From: Hydnum rufescens UP504
Lineage: Eukaryota; Basidiomycota; Agaricomycetes; Cantharellales; Hydnaceae
Reading direction: 5' to 3'
Assembly (NCBI GenBank): GCA_014904985.1
Contig: MU128909.1
Location: 441,300 to 505,299 of the forward strand
Length of the DNA stretch: 64,000 nucleotides
The notes beneath the pieces are model-generated. The model was not told the origin of the DNA. It searched no databases and saw nothing but the letters and a program-made list of their open reading frames with translations. Shown piece after piece: positions 53,001-63,639 of the stretch. Position numbers and translations under genes: made by a program. The first letter of the stretch is position 1, and each line of letters opens with the position of its first letter.

Positions 53001-54979
53001 ATGAATCGACTGAAGTTACAGGAATCCCTCGCTGAAGGGGCGCCTATCCAGCGAGTGAGCGCACGACAACATGTGTGTGACCGAAATTATTTATCCTGGT
53101 TTTTCAGGCAAGAGAACATGGGAACCTCGCAGAACAGCTCATGGCGGTCGGCAAGTGGGTGGAAGCGCGTGAGCACCATCAATCCGCCGCCAAAGAGTAT
53201 CAAGCCTGCCTGAAGTTCACCCGAAATACTGATGTGAGTGGATGAGGACGTGTTACTGTGGCTTCGGTCATTGCAAGTGTTAACGTCGGCTATTTCCCTT
53301 GTTGGTTATCCTTAACAATCGCTTCATAGTTGCAAGGCACTCTCCGCATGCTGTATGCGGAGCACGCCAAAGCTGCCCGGGATCTTCAAAGGAAAATTGA
53401 GGAAAATGACTTGGAGCCCAAGCAACGTTCTAATGGCAGTGATCGTGCTCTACCTCCCACACCTACCGGTAGTACCCCCCCACAGCCAATAGACTCAAGT
53501 CTCCTTCGCGCCGCTGTGGAAAAAAGGATGTACACACCACCACCTAAACAGCAATATACATCCCAGCGAAATCCTCACCATGCCCCACCCTCTAATGACC
53601 TGTCTACTTCCCCTTCAGGGGGTCGTACCGTCCTGTCGAGGAATCTCCTGCCCAGTCGACTTCCGCGTCGCCTTCGAGTTCTCGAATGTTGCAGGATTCT
53701 CAAACTACTGAAAGGATGGCCGATGGTAGCTACATGGTTTTGAATGGCCCCAGGTTCGCCAGATACGGACTGAACGTGACAGTCTTGAACTGAAACATTA
53801 TCCAGGTAGAACCACAAGATTCTTTTTCAATATTCTTCAAGGCAATCGAGGGTATGCTAGACAAGTTTAGTCAGCCCGTCCCAATGGGAGTAGCTTTTGC
53901 GTCCGCACCTCTGGTGCCCACTCAGCCTCCCAATCTCCATAGCAATGGGTCTTTATCCAGCCCTACTGGTAAGAAAGCCGCACCAATGGAATCAGACCAT
54001 GAAGACGATGGTTCGTGCCCTATACTAGTGAAATATGCAGTATCCGCCCCTAACCCGCATGTGCAGACTCGGATTCGGATTCATCATTTTTCATGATTCC
54101 GTCGTCCCAGCCGTCGACAAGATCAAAATCAGACACACCCTCAACTCAGTATCCCCCGCCGCTATTCCAATCCGGTGTGACGAAGCCTCGATCTGGCGAA
54201 GTTCGGCCGTCTTTGCAAACATTACAAGCAGAGAATGAACGACTTCACGCTCTGTTGTCTGAGGTAACAGCAAAGCTTAGCAAAGCCGAAGAGGTCATTC
54301 GGGCGCAGCAAGAGCAAGAGCAAGCAGTGCGGGACGGCGTGATGATGGTCCGTCGAGAGGTCAGTGTGCGACCTATCAATATTTTCATGAACGTTCTGCT
54401 ACGTTACGCGGTCAGCTGCATTGGCTTTAACATTTCTTTATGTCTGTCTGCCAGGCACAACGTGCTATGGCAGCCTCAGTATCTCTCGGAAGAAATAATT
54501 CGGTATTCGCACACATGCCACAGTCCCTCCAGGCCTCTCTTATGGGACCTGCTTACGTTCCACCGCTGCCGGAGAAGACGGTCACCCCGGCCGTACCGAT
54601 CCTTGACCCTGCGCTCGATATGACGACCCTTCGTCGAATCAAGGAGCTCGAATTCCAACTACAGGCTCTCAAAACCGACAATGAAAATCAGGTGCGCTCC
54701 ACTCCTTTCCAGTTGGAATTTGTTCTCGTAAATGAATCTACCTTTTCACCTGCTCCATGTGGCGCGATGCAGCGCTCCCAAATTGCCAGGTATCGCGAAC
54801 GTTGGCAGAAATTGAAAGAATCAGCCAAGCGTAAGCAGCGAGGCTCCAAGGACAGTAATGGTGATCCCACCCTCTCTTCTGGGTCACCGGAGAAGATAGT
54901 GGAGGAAGAGGAAGGTACGAAAAGCGATACCACGCTCGGGGGTGATCATCAGAACACTGCTCTGGCTCTGGCACTATGA
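53001..54979 (+). CDS. MIT/coiled-coil protein, Atg38/NRBF2-like
   Basis: Exon 1 (53001-53054) joins GCA-AGA-GAA at 53109, giving LAEQLMAVGKWVEAREHHQS, AAKEYQACLKFTRNTD, then GTLRMLYAEHAKAARDLQRK. This is an MIT-type three-helix pattern close to that of NRBF2/Atg38, a subunit of the autophagy PI3-kinase complex. A long S/P-rich region follows, then coiled coil (LQAENERLHALLSEVTAKLS, AEEVIRAQQEQEQA), a block PQSLQASLMGPAYVPPLPEK, and a last coiled coil with RYRERWQKLKESAKRKQRG. About six introns are implied. The MIT-plus-coiled-coil order supports the call; sequence identity is too low by eye to be certain. Confidence 0.6.
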
Positions 54980-55527
54980 TCGCTCTTCTCCCTCATTCAT
55001 TCCGAACGTACAATTGTTATTGGTATCACAACAAGGGACAAACCCGGAAACAGAACCCTACACTCCTTTTTTTGTTTTTGTTTCTGTTTGTTTTGGAATC
55101 ACGCGTTCATGTTTGAATAAATAGTCTGTGTAGGATTTTTTTTTGTTTGTAATGAATACAGCGCGACGCCATTGTACGATCTAACCGTCCAGGCGTGATG
55201 CATATAACGGTGATGACGCGCTAGTATGGTTTACAAAGACGGGGCTGATGCAGGAATCAACTCAAAAGTGGAGGCGTAGGATGTAGGACATGCGGGGAAC
55301 GAAAGATGAATAAAGCAAAGTGAAAAGATTGAAAGATCCTAATGTAAGGAATGGTCGTGCTGCTAGCGAGGATGGCGGGAAAAAAAAAGGCCAAAAAAAG
55401 TGCAATAAAGTGCAACGGTATATGAGACGCGTCGAGCGTGTGCGTGATGCCAAGAAGGGGAACAGTGTTTGAACAAGAAAGCAAGGGGAAAAAAATGATC
55501 ACACACACGTGCTGTGATGGTGCGTGT
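54980..55527. terminator. Convergent 3' region between Atg38-like and GH128 genes
   Basis: Contains T-rich tracts and AATAAATAG near 55116, suitable for 3' processing on the plus strand. Short ORFs at 55257-55571 are shadows with F/L/S bias only. Confidence 0.4.
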
Positions 55528-56830
55528 CTACGAGTTGATGTAATAATGACCGAGAGAACTGGGAGATCCATCGGACTTCATGAGCTGGTTCGCGTAATTG
55601 ACATTCCACATGTCGTGGAGGAGGCCTTCATGAGGTAAGGGTGGGGGATCGGGTTAGTTCATGTGGCAGAATATTTTGGAAAATAAAAAGGGGGGGCGGG
55701 GGGGGAGGAACTTCGCAGGCCGAGACTCACCAAATGCGAAATAGGCTTCGATCCAGTTCTGCTCATTCATCCACTGGGTGACCTGTGTCATGAATTCCCA
55801 AATATGGGACATGGAGGCTTGGGGGCCACCAACGAAATCCTAGTGGCAAGGAAACCCGGTTAGCCATTGGCAAGTGCATCTTTTTTGGCAGGCTGCAGCA
55901 CCACATACCTGACACGCAAATTCTGATATCCACATCGTAAGACCAAAACTGTTGTGGAAGTCGGTGGCCATGGATTTGAAGGTACTGACGCCAGTGACAT
56001 AGATATGTATGGCTAACACGTGAACCTGTGGATGAGAAAGCCGCTCCCTATGATCAGTAGTATTCCTGAACTGGGGGAGGGCCCGGACTCTCGAAAGAGA
56101 CAGTGCATACCCCACAATGCGATTGACCGTCATAATTGCCGCACCCGGCGAAGAACTTCTTGAACCAAGCCTTTCCCGAAGGCCCCGAGGTGACAGAAGG
56201 CGAGACGAGTTTGTACCCTTTCAGTCCGAAGGGACGGATCTCTTCGTTCCACAGCTTGATACCATATTCTGGAGAGATATTTGACTGCGACGGCTCGTTG
56301 ACTCTGAGCAAGCACAAAGGGTTTCAAAATAAGTCCTGGAGCGTCCCTTGTGATCAAATGCGTGGGGGGGGGGACGACTGACTCGTTCATGCCGATGAGA
56401 ATCCATGTGCCGGGGTGGGTACGAAGTTCACGGAATAAGATAAGTTCTCTGGGGCCCCAAAGCATGCGTCCACAGGCCAGGCCTAGCTCAGCAGCACGCG
56501 AAGGACAATGGGGATGCCATGTGTACAGACTAGAGGAAAAGGGGAGCAGTCGTGATCATCTTATTTCTGGAGAATGACGGCGCATTGAGAGGCGTACTAG
56601 TGGGTCTTGGAGGTGACATATTGGTGTAGGTGGTCGTCCACCCCATTCGCCCACACGAGGCCGACTTTACCGTGGGCCCGCGGCTGGAGATTCTCTACAT
56701 TTGCTCGACCCTCGATAGCGCGAGCGACAACGTCGTGACGCTTGACTGCTTCATTGAGGGCACCAGCGGAAGAGAGAGAGCAGATTGTCATCATGAAGGT
56801 GACCACAAGCCATCTTGCGATTGAGTTCAT
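55528..56830 (-). CDS. Secreted GH128-type (Glyco_hydro_cc) beta-1,3-glucanase-like protein
   Basis: Start 56830 with a signal peptide (MNSIARWLVVTFMMTICSLS...A). The mature part begins KVGLVWANGVDDHLHQYV, then YLYTWHPHCPSRA after an intron. The acid/base Glu is in GTWILIGMNEPSQSN, followed by GYKLVSPSVTSGPSGKAWFK, then VLAIHIYVT and the nucleophile Glu in MWISEFACQ. The end is NVNYANQLMKSDGSPSSLGH then YYINS. These are the hallmarks of the GH128/ASL1 glycosyl hydrolase catalytic-core family, which acts on fungal cell-wall beta-1,3-glucan outside the cell. At least six exons; the ordering is collinear on the minus strand. Probable role in wall remodelling. Confidence 0.85.
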
Positions 56831-58060
56831 GAGGGGCAGTTCCGTTACCGAGGAATAACAAGGGGGAAGGGGGTAGGGGTGGGTTGCCTGTGCGACTCTA
56901 AAGCCTAAAAACGAAGGTGTTTGGTTGGAGGGAGAGTGTGGGCGGAGGAGAAAAAAACGGAGAGTAATATGAAAGGCACTTGCTAATCGGAATCTTTCAT
57001 CTCCCCGACTAAGAACTGGCTCATATATGGAGAGCATTGGCCACTCCGCCACTTGGACTTGACAGCTCCATGCAGGAGCGAGCATGCTGAAGCTTGCCTG
57101 TAGCAGTATACCCCACCGAGGACTCCCAAGATCTATATTTCTCTGCTCCTCATCGCCGTTGCCACGAGCGTATATTGAACAATGTATCGGCTACCTCCGT
57201 GTACACTTTCCTTGGCGTCTCAGTGCCTCGTTCCTATCAGATCTCATTCGGCAGTCAATAATTACAATTTAGTTCGTGTGCGTGAGCGTGAGTGAAGGGC
57301 TCGTCTCGCAGAAATATCCTCTCGCCCGACCCAGGGTTCCCCGAGTCCCAAGGGTGCACGGTGGGGACCAGATCGTGGCTATCGCAACCGCCAATCTAAT
57401 TTAATTTGATTCGCGCCAAAAAAACCCGGCCAGCCTCAAAACAGCATTAGATGGGTGCGCTGCCAGTTCTTCGACCCGGAGGCTGAGGCAGAACCGCCTG
57501 AAGACCCCAAAGGGGTGAACACACGAAAATTGGCGTTGTACATCGCAAAGTGAGAGTAATCTTGGCTATCATCGGTGCACCACGATGGACGGAGGCTTGG
57601 GTGATCAAGGCTATCTACTGCCCGTCATTCGTGCGTAAGGCCGCGAATGCCATCATTGTCAGGCAAGGCGATATTCCTCGTGTGACCGAGATCACGTATG
57701 GTAACAAGAATCGGCGAGGCATTAATCTCGTAACTGGAGACGCTAAGGATGGCGCTTGCCGCTCATCGCCAGTTTTCGGCACTTGCCAGGAGTTTCAATT
57801 TACGTTCTAGCCCGAGCGGGTCTCATCAACGTTGCCCGTCCTCAGCCTCATTCTCAAATACCACAACTACGCCTCAAATACCCCCGGAAGGACGCCATAT
57901 ATTCCCCTATGGTCACTAGCGCGACACAATTTGTATCCCTCCGAATTGCCCAAGTGCACATTCTCCCAATCACGGATGCTGCCACAGACCTTCCTGGTGG
58001 CCCCTCCACCGGCGGTCATTTGTACCTGATCGAGGGCACAGTTGATTCCTCAGTGGCGTC
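56831..58060. other. Intergenic region and unresolved 5' part of HNH gene
   Basis: A polypurine tract upstream of the GH128 start (56840-56970) probably belongs to its promoter. Plus-strand frames at 57550-57810 (KAANAIIVRQGDIPRVTEIT) and 57756-58029 may be upstream exons of the HNH gene, but I cannot join them confidently. Confidence 0.4.
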
Positions 58061-58897
58061 ATGCACAGTTTGCACTCGTCCCTGCTTCCAAATTCAAATC
58101 TGCTGTTGGAACAGGGACCGTTTGTAGATGTTCCGGCCATTAGGCAATATGCTGGCACAACTGTGGACTTGCTCATCTCATCTGTGACCCTCGCAGTGGA
58201 TGTTGACTGTACACATACCTGGGCAACCCATCTGAGTGGTATCACTCAGACAGAACACCCTCCTGTGGCCCGGGGCAATCTGCTCCACCCTGGGATCTAT
58301 GAGTTTGTGCCAACAAACCCTATCTTGCTCTCCAGAATTAGTAGTGAGCACCACATGTGTTCAGCTACCTCCGTAGACTCCAAACCCTATGCTGTAACTT
58401 TCCATGCGGCCGTTACCCAACGTAATGATGGTACATGTGTGATGTCGGGAAACCTGGATACGCTTACCGCAACGCATCTCATCCCGAAGCGTATGGGATT
58501 GGATGGTGCAAGGGACGTGGTGACAAGATTCTGCCGGGAGCCAACCGATCTTGGTATTTATAGATTTGATCCAGGATCCTTCTGTTTGCTGGCCTGGATA
58601 TGTGTATGGAACACCTTCAGTGCGTCATCAAGATGTTCGGTACCCAGCAGTATAAGAATTTTCTCAACATTTCACTCCCTATTCTACCCTTCAAAACAGT
58701 TGATGATTCAGATCATGACTCTGATGAGTCGTGGTCAGATAATGGGGGGGAGGGAACCGTCGTATCCCTCATATCGCTTTGACCGATTTCTGGCAGAGCA
58801 ATGGAGAAGGCAGAAAGAGAAAGGAGATCATCAAGAACTGGAGCACTGGTCTCCTCCTCCGGTATCTGAAACCTGTTTTGTGTTCGGTGAGTTTTGA
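58061..58897 (+). CDS. HNH-domain protein (HNH_2-like), fungal type
   Basis: The open frame of 278 codons contains FHAAVTQRNDGTCVMSGNLD, LTATHLIPKRMGLDGARDVV and LGIYRFDPGSF. This is the RDxxxCVxxG...xxxHLIP pattern of the HNH_2 domain, repeated widely in mushroom genomes; the His in HLIP would be the catalytic base. Residues before it (VDVPAIRQYAG...) are typical N-terminal context. After about residue 190 the frame becomes unlike the family (WICVWNTFSASSRC), so an intron or frameshift follows, and an alternative frame at 58600-58782 continues plausibly. The real biological role of these fungal HNH proteins is unknown. The 5' end is not resolved. Confidence 0.6.
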   Translation: MHSLHSSLLPNSNLLLEQGPFVDVPAIRQYAGTTVDLLISSVTLAVDVDCTHTWATHLSGITQTEHPPVARGNLLHPGIYEFVPTNPILLSRISSEHHMCSATSVDSKPYAVTFHAAVTQRNDGTCVMSGNLDTLTATHLIPKRMGLDGARDVVTRFCREPTDLGIYRFDPGSFCLLAWICVWNTFSASSRCSVPSSIRIFSTFHSLFYPSKQLMIQIMTLMSRGQIMGGREPSYPSYRFDRFLAEQWRRQKEKGDHQELEHWSPPPVSETCFVFGEF

Positions 58898-59384
58898 CCT
58901 GCAATGTTTTTTCACTTGGACATAAACCGAGATAGCTCCGGTCCTCTATGCGTGTATATTGGCTACTAATGTTCTCCTCCTTCCCTATTTGGTGACCGCG
59001 GGGGGATCTTGTTTCATCGCTGTGTGCGGAGAGCGGACCCGCGCCCAGGATATCGCCGATTACATGTATTTGTAAGATCGCAGTTACAGAAACTAATTCG
59101 TTACGCATTATCGCGGTGGGGAGAGGGAACACACCACCTGGGGTTCCCTACAATCAACCCAAAAAAAGCGGAATGGGAGATATAAGAACCAAGTTTGGGG
59201 GGAATCCCACCTTAAACCCAGAAAAAGGAGGAAACCGAGAGAAGAGAGATGTTGGGTAGGAGTAAAATGAGAGTGAGGTATACAGCGAATCAACTTCGCG
59301 TTGACAGGGGGGGGGTCATCATCATGGGATAAGGAAAGAGATACAAAGATCGCAAAGACAAAGAGTGCCCTGGTACCCTGAGTT
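58898..59384. terminator. Convergent 3' region, no gene
   Basis: Lies between facing ends of the HNH and ERI1-like genes. It has G-runs at 59305-59315 and no supported ORF. Confidence 0.4.
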
Positions 59385-60959
59385 TTAAGCAGGTTGTGGC
59401 CCGGTCGGAAAGGCGACTTCGCCATTATTTGTCATCCACCACCACTTGCGATGTGGGTGTATGTAGGTATTGGGCTCCAAGCGCAAGGGTATTTTCCCTA
59501 GCTCGATAAGGATTCGCGCAATATTTCGTGCATCCTGGGATAAACATTTCACAGGGGTGAGATCAGGATCAATAAGATAGGTTGAATACGGAGATACCCA
59601 CATCGATACCACAATGCTCACGCCGATAAATGGAGGCAACGATAGGGCCCGAAGTTGAAGCGGGACGTTCAGAGATACCCGCCTCATGTGATGTGGCTGA
59701 TATGGGGGGTTTGTAGCGGTTGACAGCATTGGCTTGAACTGTATAGAAGAGGATCGCCATTAAAGTAGTTTTCAAATACCGGAGGGCACGTCCTGACCTG
59801 ATCGCGGCTGACCAATAGTCCTGTAACGGCCCTTCGAATATCCAGAATGTCGCCCCGTAGATACTCTGGCATGGAAACCTGAATGACGGCGGCGGAAGAA
59901 GCACATGTCAATAACGAGAGTGGCGAAGAAGAACTCAGCATCCCCGAACAACCAACTATGCTCATGGGGAATGGTCCATGACAGAGGACATAGTTTCGCA
60001 CAAACAATGTGTAAAATAAACACGTGCCTTGGAGATATAGCATTGTTTGACCACAAAATCGCGCACATCGAACGGTCCATCACTGCAGAACATGAATCGC
60101 TCGAGCCGAGCACCAGTATGTGCATCGATGAGCCCATGATCTGCGAGGAATTGGGAGAATGCGTCGAGGACAGCCGGCCATGCAGGAGCTGGGTTCACAT
60201 CAGCCTTGAAAAGACATAAATATGCCTGGCTCGACCACATGAAATTATAGCGGGAGGTTCATACCTGAGTGATACCAGTTAGGGATGTGCAGAAGGGAGA
60301 CAGCACCGGACGCCAGCTGGGTCTTACGTATGAGCGGAATTCCGCGACTTTGACAAGCTCGCTCGCACGGCCATCCTCGTCCTTGTCAGCCCATCGCAGC
60401 AGTACGACTGGCCACTCCTGCAGAAAACGCAAATGAGGCAGTCCTGTGAATGGTCGGGAGGATAAAAAAAAATAGGCGATGGAGACGCACAATGATTTCA
60501 TTAGGATAATCAAAGCCAGCGCCTTCACAGCAAGTTGCCTCGACATCGACGACGAGAAAGCTATCAATGGGTTGTTTGATTCGCTGATCTTCGACAAGGG
60601 TATCTGCCAGGCTCTCTGTTGGACTCGATGGACCACTAGGGATAGAACCCTGTGCAGCGTAATTATTGTGGTGAACGAGAATAGAGATCGGAGGCGTTGA
60701 TGGTGGGGCGGGTTTGACATTCGCGACCGAGTTATTTCTGCGAACGTTTTCCTCGGCGAGGACGTGTGCGATGTCTCGCTGGCTTTTGTGATGGGTTGGG
60801 CATGGTTAGGCGTGACGATAACACTTTTTCGTCGTCAAAGGAAGAGATGGTGAGGAATTGATAAACGAAAAGGGCGACGGAGAGGATTATGATAGAGATA
60901 ACACCGAGAAGCCATGAGAAGGGGAGGGAATGGGTGCGCTGGGTGGTCGTTGTGGGCAT
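59385..60959 (-). CDS. ERI1-like DEDDh 3'-5' exoribonuclease with N-terminal membrane anchor
   Basis: Start 60959: MPTTTTQRTHSLPFSWLLGV then IISIIILSVALFVYQF, a signal-anchor-like TM segment. A short intron with a CCTAACC branch point (GTGTTATCG...AAGCCAG) leads to RDIAHVLAEENVRRNN. Exo I: FLVVDVEATCCEGAGFDYPN with D and E. Then EWPVVLLRW, YVRPSWRPVLSPFCTSLTGI, Exo II around FMFCSDGPFDVRDFVVKQCY (D), and Exo III DARNIARILIELG (D), ending RKWWWMTNNGEVAFP. One intron appears to use a GC donor (AAG|GCACGT near 60028). At about 59628 an apparent single-base deletion separates LNVPLQLRALSLPPFIG from EHCGID, either an error or a disabling frameshift. Confidence 0.8.
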
Positions 60960-61622
60960 GGGGAGGAGGCGAGTTGTTGGGAACTGTAGTCTATAGTGTT
61001 ATCTTTGACTCCCGCCATAGCAGAACTGAATTGAATTACAAAAACTCGAATCTTCCGCTGTCTCGTTTTTTGTGATAACTCTTTTTGGTCCCAATTGTGG
61101 CCCACACTGCGCCGTAGTTTTTCTCCTCGCAGCCCTTCAGTCACGTGAAATTAGAGTGTACAAGTAGTGCACAGTACAAAACAGGACAGTTGGGGTCAAC
61201 AGCCATGGGTAGATTCCCCAGCGGCATAGCGGCACATCGCACGCCGCAACTCAGCCTCAATTCCCCAGAATCACGTTGGTAATCCATGAGATGTCTGCGG
61301 TTTCTAGTCAAGACTTCTCTCGAACTTGATCATCGCGTGTGAATCCGCAATCTTACCGCGCAGCGGCGGTGCCTCATCGCATTGACAAACAGCGTCGGGA
61401 TCAGAGAGGAATTATCCTGAATCGCTGCACCCACGGTTGAACACTCCGCATACCCACAAGTGGGGCCCCCAGAATCATCCGAGCATGCTCTGTGGCCACA
61501 GCCAGGATTCCATTCACGGCCAATAGAAATCCAATTGTGGCCTCGACGGTCGGCGATGTTAAGCGGCTATTGCCGGAGCCTGGAGACTTTCTCGGGGACA
61601 AGTGACAGCACAAGTCTGTGAA
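60960..61622. promoter_or_regulatory. Divergent upstream region between ERI1-like gene and CMS1
   Basis: 663 bp between divergent starts. A minus frame (61401-61613, PTVEATIGFLLAVNGILAVA) has a hydrophobic stretch but no domain, splice structure or conserved context, so it is left unassigned. Confidence 0.35.
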
Positions 61623-62881
61623 ATGGCTGGCGACGATCTCGACGATGACTACGCTCCAGACGAGCTCGTTGCCGCCTCAGAGGATGAGGACCCAGTGGAG
61701 TTCATCCCCCTAGACGGCGAGGAAGACGTGTTTGCTACGACAGACGATGCCAAAGACCGACCCAACCCGGTGCTTCCGGTCTCTGGCGAAGAGGCCAAGC
61801 AGGCCAAAAAGCGGAAAAGAAAGGCTAAAGATAATGAACGAAAGGCTAAAGTGTGTCCGGCGCTCTCCTTGCTCATCTTTACCTCTATCATTACTCTGAC
61901 TCACTAGGACGCAATAGAAACAACGCCTTACCCTATCGGACCCATCCAATCAGCATAATGCTGCCCTCACAGCGGCTCAGTCCCCGGATCAACTAGCGGC
62001 ATTTTTATCACAAGGCAGGATCAAGTACTGAAGAACCTCTCTGTCGTCGAGCTTGATGATATCCGAATACCAGGTAGATATATGCGTCATATTGTCAGAT
62101 GGACCTCACTGATACAGATAACCTTTGCGTCCAGCATCATGTATTGTTGACACCCGTGACTGGAAGAATGATCGAACCCATGAAACCATCGCAGATTTCA
62201 TTCGCCAAGGTGCGCAACTGAGTCCCCAAGCATCCTTCCTCACATCTTCCATTACTATGGCGAGACTGAAAAATTTATCCTTAGTACAGTCACCCCGACA
62301 TTAGCGACCCGCATAGCCCAAGCTTCAAAAAACAACGGTGCCCCGACCTGCATTATTCTCGCTGGTAACGCCTTGCGGGTTACAGACCTCACACGGTCTA
62401 TCCGACCCTTGCGCGGGGAGAAGGGAGGTGATGTGGCCAAAGTGAGCCTCGCCTCCCCCTTACCATTCCCCCGGAATCTCAGTATCGCTTTTTTTTTCCC
62501 CAACTAGCTCTTTGCAAGGCACTTCAAGTTGGCTGAGCACGCCGAATATCTCAAACGCACAAGAGTAGGCGTGGCCATCGGCACCCCAGCGCGTGTTGGT
62601 ACGCTTCTCTCTGAGACAGGTTCGTGGCGCATCCCTGCACGCCTGTACATCCATGACTTCCCGAAGTTAACACGAGGTGGATCGATTCATCAATATACAC
62701 AGATGCACTCAGCCTGAAAGCGTTATCGCATGTCATACTCGATGTCTCTTTCATCGACTCCAAGATGAGGTCGATGCTCGACATGCCAGAGACGAGACAG
62801 GACCTTTTCCACAAGTTTCTCGCCCATCCTCCGCTTCGCACCCGATTTGTAGAGGGTAAAACTTCACTGGTACTCTTTTGA
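61623..62881 (+). CDS. CMS1: Cms1/CMSS1, U3 small-subunit processome factor
   Basis: Start MAGDDLDDDYAPDELVAASE, an acidic N-terminus, then a lysine-rich block (KQAKKRKRKAK). Later exons give KNLSVVELDDIRIP, CIVDTRDWKNDRTHETIADF, PTCIILAGNALRVTDLTRSI, LFARHFKLAEHAEYLKRTRV then GVAIGTPARVGTLLSET, HVILDVSFIDSKMRSMLDMP, and the terminal EGKTSLVLF before TGA (62879-62881). The P-loop-less DEAD-like core with RTRVGVAIGTPAR is the Cms1 signature. The protein works in 90S pre-ribosome assembly in the nucleolus. Five or six introns. It converges on mL60, with 87 bp between the stops. Confidence 0.9.
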
Positions 62882-62968
62882 CCTCTTATTAGCGGCTGGA
62901 ATAATAGGAAATACAAGGTACTTTGTGGGAATCTCTCTGTAAAGTGGGCAGATCCAGCCGGGCCGACT

Positions 62969-63517
62969 CTAGAAACCTCTGGGATTCTCCCGTAATGTCA
63001 ACTGCAAGCGCCCGGGTGCGCGTACCGTTAGGACTATTCGAGCCAGTAGCCAGAGAGGGTGACTCACCCTGGTGAATTTGGGTACCTTATGCACGCTCTT
63101 CCTGAACTTTACGCTAGACCGGTTAAACGTTGTATACTTGTCTTTTGCGGTCATTTCATGTTCTTTGGGAAGTGCGAGTGCCTTAGTCTGCCCACGATAA
63201 GATCCTTTGTTAGGACAGCCATGCTCCCACGCATTAATAGTCGACATTAGGAAATGGACAATACACACCAGACCACTGAACTGGACACCACTAGCTCGGA
63301 CAGCCTCGATAACGCTATCGACCTTCTTTAACCGTGCACGTTGGTTAGCCTTGCGGGTAGACGACAGTCGCCACGGCGATTTCCTGGCAGGGCACGAAAA
63401 CAGGTGCGATACGTGCGTCAGCCACCTTGATAAATTTCAGAAGATCGCAATTTTCGCTCATGCTCACCATAGGAGACCGCCCAGACTTACTGAACTAGGG
63501 CGGAAGGCACCGAACAT
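62969..63517 (-). CDS. MRPL31: Mitochondrial large-subunit ribosomal protein mL60
   Basis: Start 63517 (MFGAFRPSSVSLGGLLW), intron GTGAGC...CTGCCAG, then KSPWRLSSTRKANQRARLKK and VDSVIEAVRASGVQFSGL. After a second intron comes ALALPKEHEMTAKDKYTTFN then RSSVKFRKSVHKVPKFTR, and after a third (GTGAGT...TTGCAG) LTLRENPRGF-stop. The MFGAFR...GGLLWK-PWR start, KYTxFxR core and HKVPKxTR end are those of fungal Mrpl31. Acts in the mitoribosome large subunit. It is complete and about 120 residues long. Confidence 0.9.
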
Positions 63518-63639
63518 CGCAGCCTCGCGAGATGGTGTTTAGGGCGAGCAAGGTCCTCTCCTTTTTTTGGGAGCGGCGGTGCTGTAGTGTCACATGATCG
63601 ATGCACCATTCACCTACGTCGAAAGAAAGAAAAAGAAAA

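Noticed and set aside
54476..54974. Minus-strand ORFs opposite the Atg38-like gene
   Set aside because: Shadows of well-supported plus-strand coding sequence with coiled-coil motifs.
61401..61613. 70-codon minus ORF upstream of CMS1
   Set aside because: A single hydrophobic stretch with no homologue recognised and no gene structure; more likely promoter or UTR sequence.
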